DNA of 64,000 nucleotides from Cepaea nemoralis (taxonomy: Eukaryota > Mollusca > Gastropoda > Stylommatophora > Helicidae). The notes beneath the pieces are model-generated. The model ran no database searches and was not told the origin of the DNA. It saw nothing but the letters and a program-made list of their open reading frames with translations. A program made the position numbers and the translations under genes. Location of the stretch: the NCBI GenBank assembly GCA_014155875.1, contig JACEFZ010028125.1:216001-280000 (forward strand). The letters are read 5' to 3'. Below, one piece after another: positions 61,670-64,000 of the stretch. Numbering within the stretch: position 1 is the first letter of the stretch; each line of letters opens with the position of its first letter.

Positions 61670-61880
61670 AGTCTGCAGTGCTATGACTAGAGTGCGTGTA
61701 ACATCTTGTGAATATTCTCCATCTCTGCAGTGCTGTGACCAGAATGCGTGTAACATCTTGTGAACACTCCCCATTTCTGCAGTGCTATGACCAGAATGCG
61801 TGTATCATCTTGTGAACACTCCCCATTTCTGCAGTGCTATGACCAGAATGCGTGTATCATCTTGTGAACATCCCCCATAG
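61670..61880. repeat. Minisatellite, about 52-bp unit, 4 copies
   Basis: The unit contains GTGCTATGACCAGAATGCGT, then GTAACATCTTGTGAACACTC and CCCAT(T/C)TCTGCA. Confidence 0.92.
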
Positions 61881-62044
61881 TTTGTTGATTAGGGAGCGAA
61901 GATGTTCAAAGTCTGTGACATTTTCAATTTGTTCATTGTTGATTGTGATCTTTGGTTGGTGTGTAGTTTTGTCTGCAGACATTATTTTGGTTGTTCCCAA
62001 GTTCAGAAACAGATTATGACTTCCACTGTGTATTTTTAGTCTAG

Positions 62045-62325
62045 TAGAGTGAAACCTGGTTATCGCTAGATCCCGACTACGTATTTCAGACAGGGTATTA
62101 TTGCTAAACCTGGTTATCGCTAGATCCTGACTACGTATTTCAGACAGGGTATTGTTGCTAAACTTGGTTATCGCTAGATCCTGAGTACGTATTTCAGACA
62201 GGGTATTGTTGCTAAACCTGGTTATCGCTAGATCCCGACTACGTATTTCAGACAGGGTATTGTTGCTAAACCTGGTTATCGCTAGATCCTGACTACGTAT
62301 TTCAGACAGGGTATTGTTGCCTTCA
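62045..62325. repeat. Minisatellite, 54-bp unit, about 5 copies
   Basis: The unit contains GGTTATCGCTAGATCCTGAC, then TACGTATTTCAGACAGGGTA and TTGTTGCTAAACCT. The RTE copy inserted immediately after the last unit. Confidence 0.95.
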
Positions 62326-63362
62326 ACATGATAAGGATGCTTGAAGATCTACAAATTGATGGAAAAGATCTTAGACTTATAAAAAAATATATATTGGAAA
62401 CAACAAGCTGCCATAAGAGTTGATAATGAAGTAAGCCAATATCAGCCTATTAAAAGGGGGTGTGAGACAGGGATGTGTAATGTCTCCAGATCTGTTTTCC
62501 CTGTACAGTGAAAGTATTTTCAGAAATATTGAAGATATGGAAGGAATCAAAATTGGGGGACGATGCATCAATAACATTAGATATGCAGATGATACAGTCT
62601 TGATTGCAGACAATGAACAGGACCTGCAAAATTTAGTAGATGCGATTGTTACACACAGTGAACAACTAGGGTTAGAATTAAATTGTAAAAAGACACAGAT
62701 TATGGTCGTCACTAGGAAGGACGAAATACCACAATGTAATATACAAGTAAATGGGAATATTCTTCAACAAGTGAGCAGGTACAATTATCTCGGAACAGTA
62801 ATAACATCTGATGGGAGATGCCTTGAAGAGATTAGAACAAGAATTGCCAAGGCAAAAGTAGTCTTTAGCAAGATGAAAAACATATTGACCAATAAAAAGA
62901 TGTCAATTGAAACGAGAAAAAGAGTGTTGAGATGCTACATTGAACCTGTACTTTTATATGGATGTGAAGTGTGGACAATGAGCAGTCAGGCTGAAAAACA
63001 TCTGATGGCTGTAGAGATGTGGTTTCTGAGGAAAATGCAAAGAATATCATGGACAGCCAGAAAGACCAATGAACAAGTCCTTCAAGAAACAAATGAAGAT
63101 CGTAAATTGATTAGAGAAATTAGACGTAGACAGTCAAAATTTTTTGGGCATGTTATGAGAAGAAATGGATTGGAGAATTTGGTGACAACTGGTAAGATCG
63201 AGGGGAACAGACCAAGGGGAAGACCTAGAAGCAAGTACCTGGATAGCTTGGCCTTGTGGCATGGTCGAGACAGAAACACGGAGCTGATCCACAACTCTGG
63301 TGATCGAGTGAGATGGCAGAACATGACCGCCCACGCTTACCGGCATGGCACATGATGGATGG
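62326..63362 (+). mobile_element. RTE-like LINE, 5'-truncated, with a 13-bp target duplication
   Basis: Flanked by ATTGTTGCCTTCA at 62313-62325 and 63363-63375. It encodes the palm and C-terminus of a reverse transcriptase: RQGCVMSPDLFSLYSE, IRYADDTVLIAD, ELNCKKTQIMV and NYLGTVIT. The C-terminal signature is LENLVTTGKIEGNRPRGRPR, then SKYLDSLALWHGRDRNTEL. The frame is open from 62462 to 63355, but one-base slips near 62395 and 62455 break its upstream part. The tail is GATGGATGG. It is the reference copy for many fragments in the window. Confidence 0.9.
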
Positions 63363-63486
63363 ATTGTTGCCTTCAGCGTCGACATGATAGAGAAGGATAA
63401 ACTCTGAAACTTCCGGTGTGTTGATGGTGAGGTAGAGGTTCAACCCCTACACCGGCATTAATTTGGACTTTAACTTTGACTTGTCT

Positions 63487-63590
63487 TTCAGAAAGCAATG
63501 GCAAACTACTGAACGTACAGTTACCTAAATGATCAACTTTGAGTTGCTGGCAACGTCCTGCAAAGGACGCGCTACTCTGATTGTTGCCTA
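63487..63590 (+). mobile_element. SINE family A body fragment
   Basis: TTCAGAAAGCAATGGCAAAC, then TACTGAACGTA, and later GCAACGTCCTGCAAAGGACG, correspond to the common body. The head is absent. Confidence 0.75.
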
Positions 63591-63828
63591 GCGTATATTT
63601 ACACCAACACTGCCAACTTTACGCATTTCGACCGACACGTCCAACTTTATCCTGGCATTTTGTAACGACCCACTTCTGCTTCCCTTCTTCAACATTCTCT
63701 GGAAGCATTCCGTGCCTAGCGTGATTTGGTTTTGAAACTGGCGTCAGGTGATCTTTACAGTGTCAAAACGTGCAGCATGTCACAAGACTTCGATTTATTT
63801 TTGTCTCATTTTATTATTATACTAGCTG
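63591..63828. other. No gene recognised
   Basis: Unique sequence before the right-edge element. Confidence 0.4.
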
Positions 63829-63829
63829 A

Positions 63830-63917
63830 CCCGGCCCGGCTTCGCCCAGTCCTTAGTGGGGAGCATCTCATTTAATTCATATAAGTAGTCATATAAGTTC
63901 CCGTTCCCGTTACCGAC

Positions 63918-63986
<69 letters not shown>

Positions 63987-64000
63987 GACTCGGCCCGGCA
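63830..64000 (-). mobile_element. Right-edge copy of the CTAGCTGACCCGG element
   Basis: Starts CTAGCTGACCCGGCCCGGCT and includes the reverse of the GAGATGC...CTTATATGACTACTTATATG block found at 43064-43753, then (GTCT)n from 63917 and GGCCCGGC at the edge. It runs out of the window. Confidence 0.85.

Overview
This is a stretch of animal nuclear DNA, most likely from an invertebrate and probably a mollusc or other lophotrochozoan. The phylum is inferred from the mix of I-like and RTE-like LINEs, tRNA-derived SINEs and a piggyBac-type MITE. The window is dominated by one protein-coding gene on the minus strand: a lethal giant larvae homolog (Lgl/LLGL), a WD40-repeat cell-polarity and exocytosis regulator. 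I recovered 13 consecutive coding exons between 55288 (start codon) and 4916. All splice sites are GT/AG, every phase matches across all 12 introns, and together they give 486 uninterrupted codons. This corresponds to the N-terminal half of Lgl: the first beta-propeller and the start of the second. The gene continues past the left edge of the window.

The exons make up only about 1.5 kb of 50.4 kb. The introns are filled with tandem arrays and transposons. The largest array is a 14.3-kb satellite of a 49-bp unit (12583-26861, about 290 copies), followed by a 2.8-kb array of a 37-bp unit (27999-30813, about 76 copies). At least ten other minisatellites have units of 22 to 54 bp. Several carry a 5' splice-site-like motif on the gene's sense strand. 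In one case (8387 and below) the real exon 12 donor is the outermost unit of a 35-bp minisatellite.

Three copies of one young I-superfamily-like LINE (endonuclease, reverse transcriptase, RNase H, (CTAA)n tail) lie inside the gene, each with a 10-11 bp target-site duplication. Copy 1 (31279-34765) is end-to-end but internally deleted. Copy 2 (5082-7209) is 5'-truncated, carries a nested LINE, and ends about 15 nt from the exon 13 acceptor. Copy 3 (46147-46881) is a deletion derivative joining 5'-leader sequence directly to RNase H. Other mobile DNA includes many RTE-like 3' fragments, one with a 13-bp target duplication (62326-63362); several tRNA-derived SINE families, two of them nested; a piggyBac-type MITE with TTAA duplications (2889-3577); and a GC-rich element ending CTAGCTGACCCGG at 42.7-43.8 kb and again at the right edge.

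Layout: 1-4900, MITEs, SINEs and an unclassified element; 4916-10520, exons 13 to 11 with minisatellites and LINE copy 2; 10520-27142, intron 10 with the giant satellite; 27142-35034, exons 10 and 9 with the 37-bp array and LINE copy 1; 35-49.5 kb, exons 8 to 3 with microsatellites, SINEs, LINE relics and LINE copy 3; 49.5-55.3 kb, exons 2 and 1; 55.3-64 kb, upstream or 5' noncoding sequence with LINE relics, a long foldback hairpin and an RTE copy. I found no second host gene, no rRNA, no convincing functional tRNA and no CRISPR.
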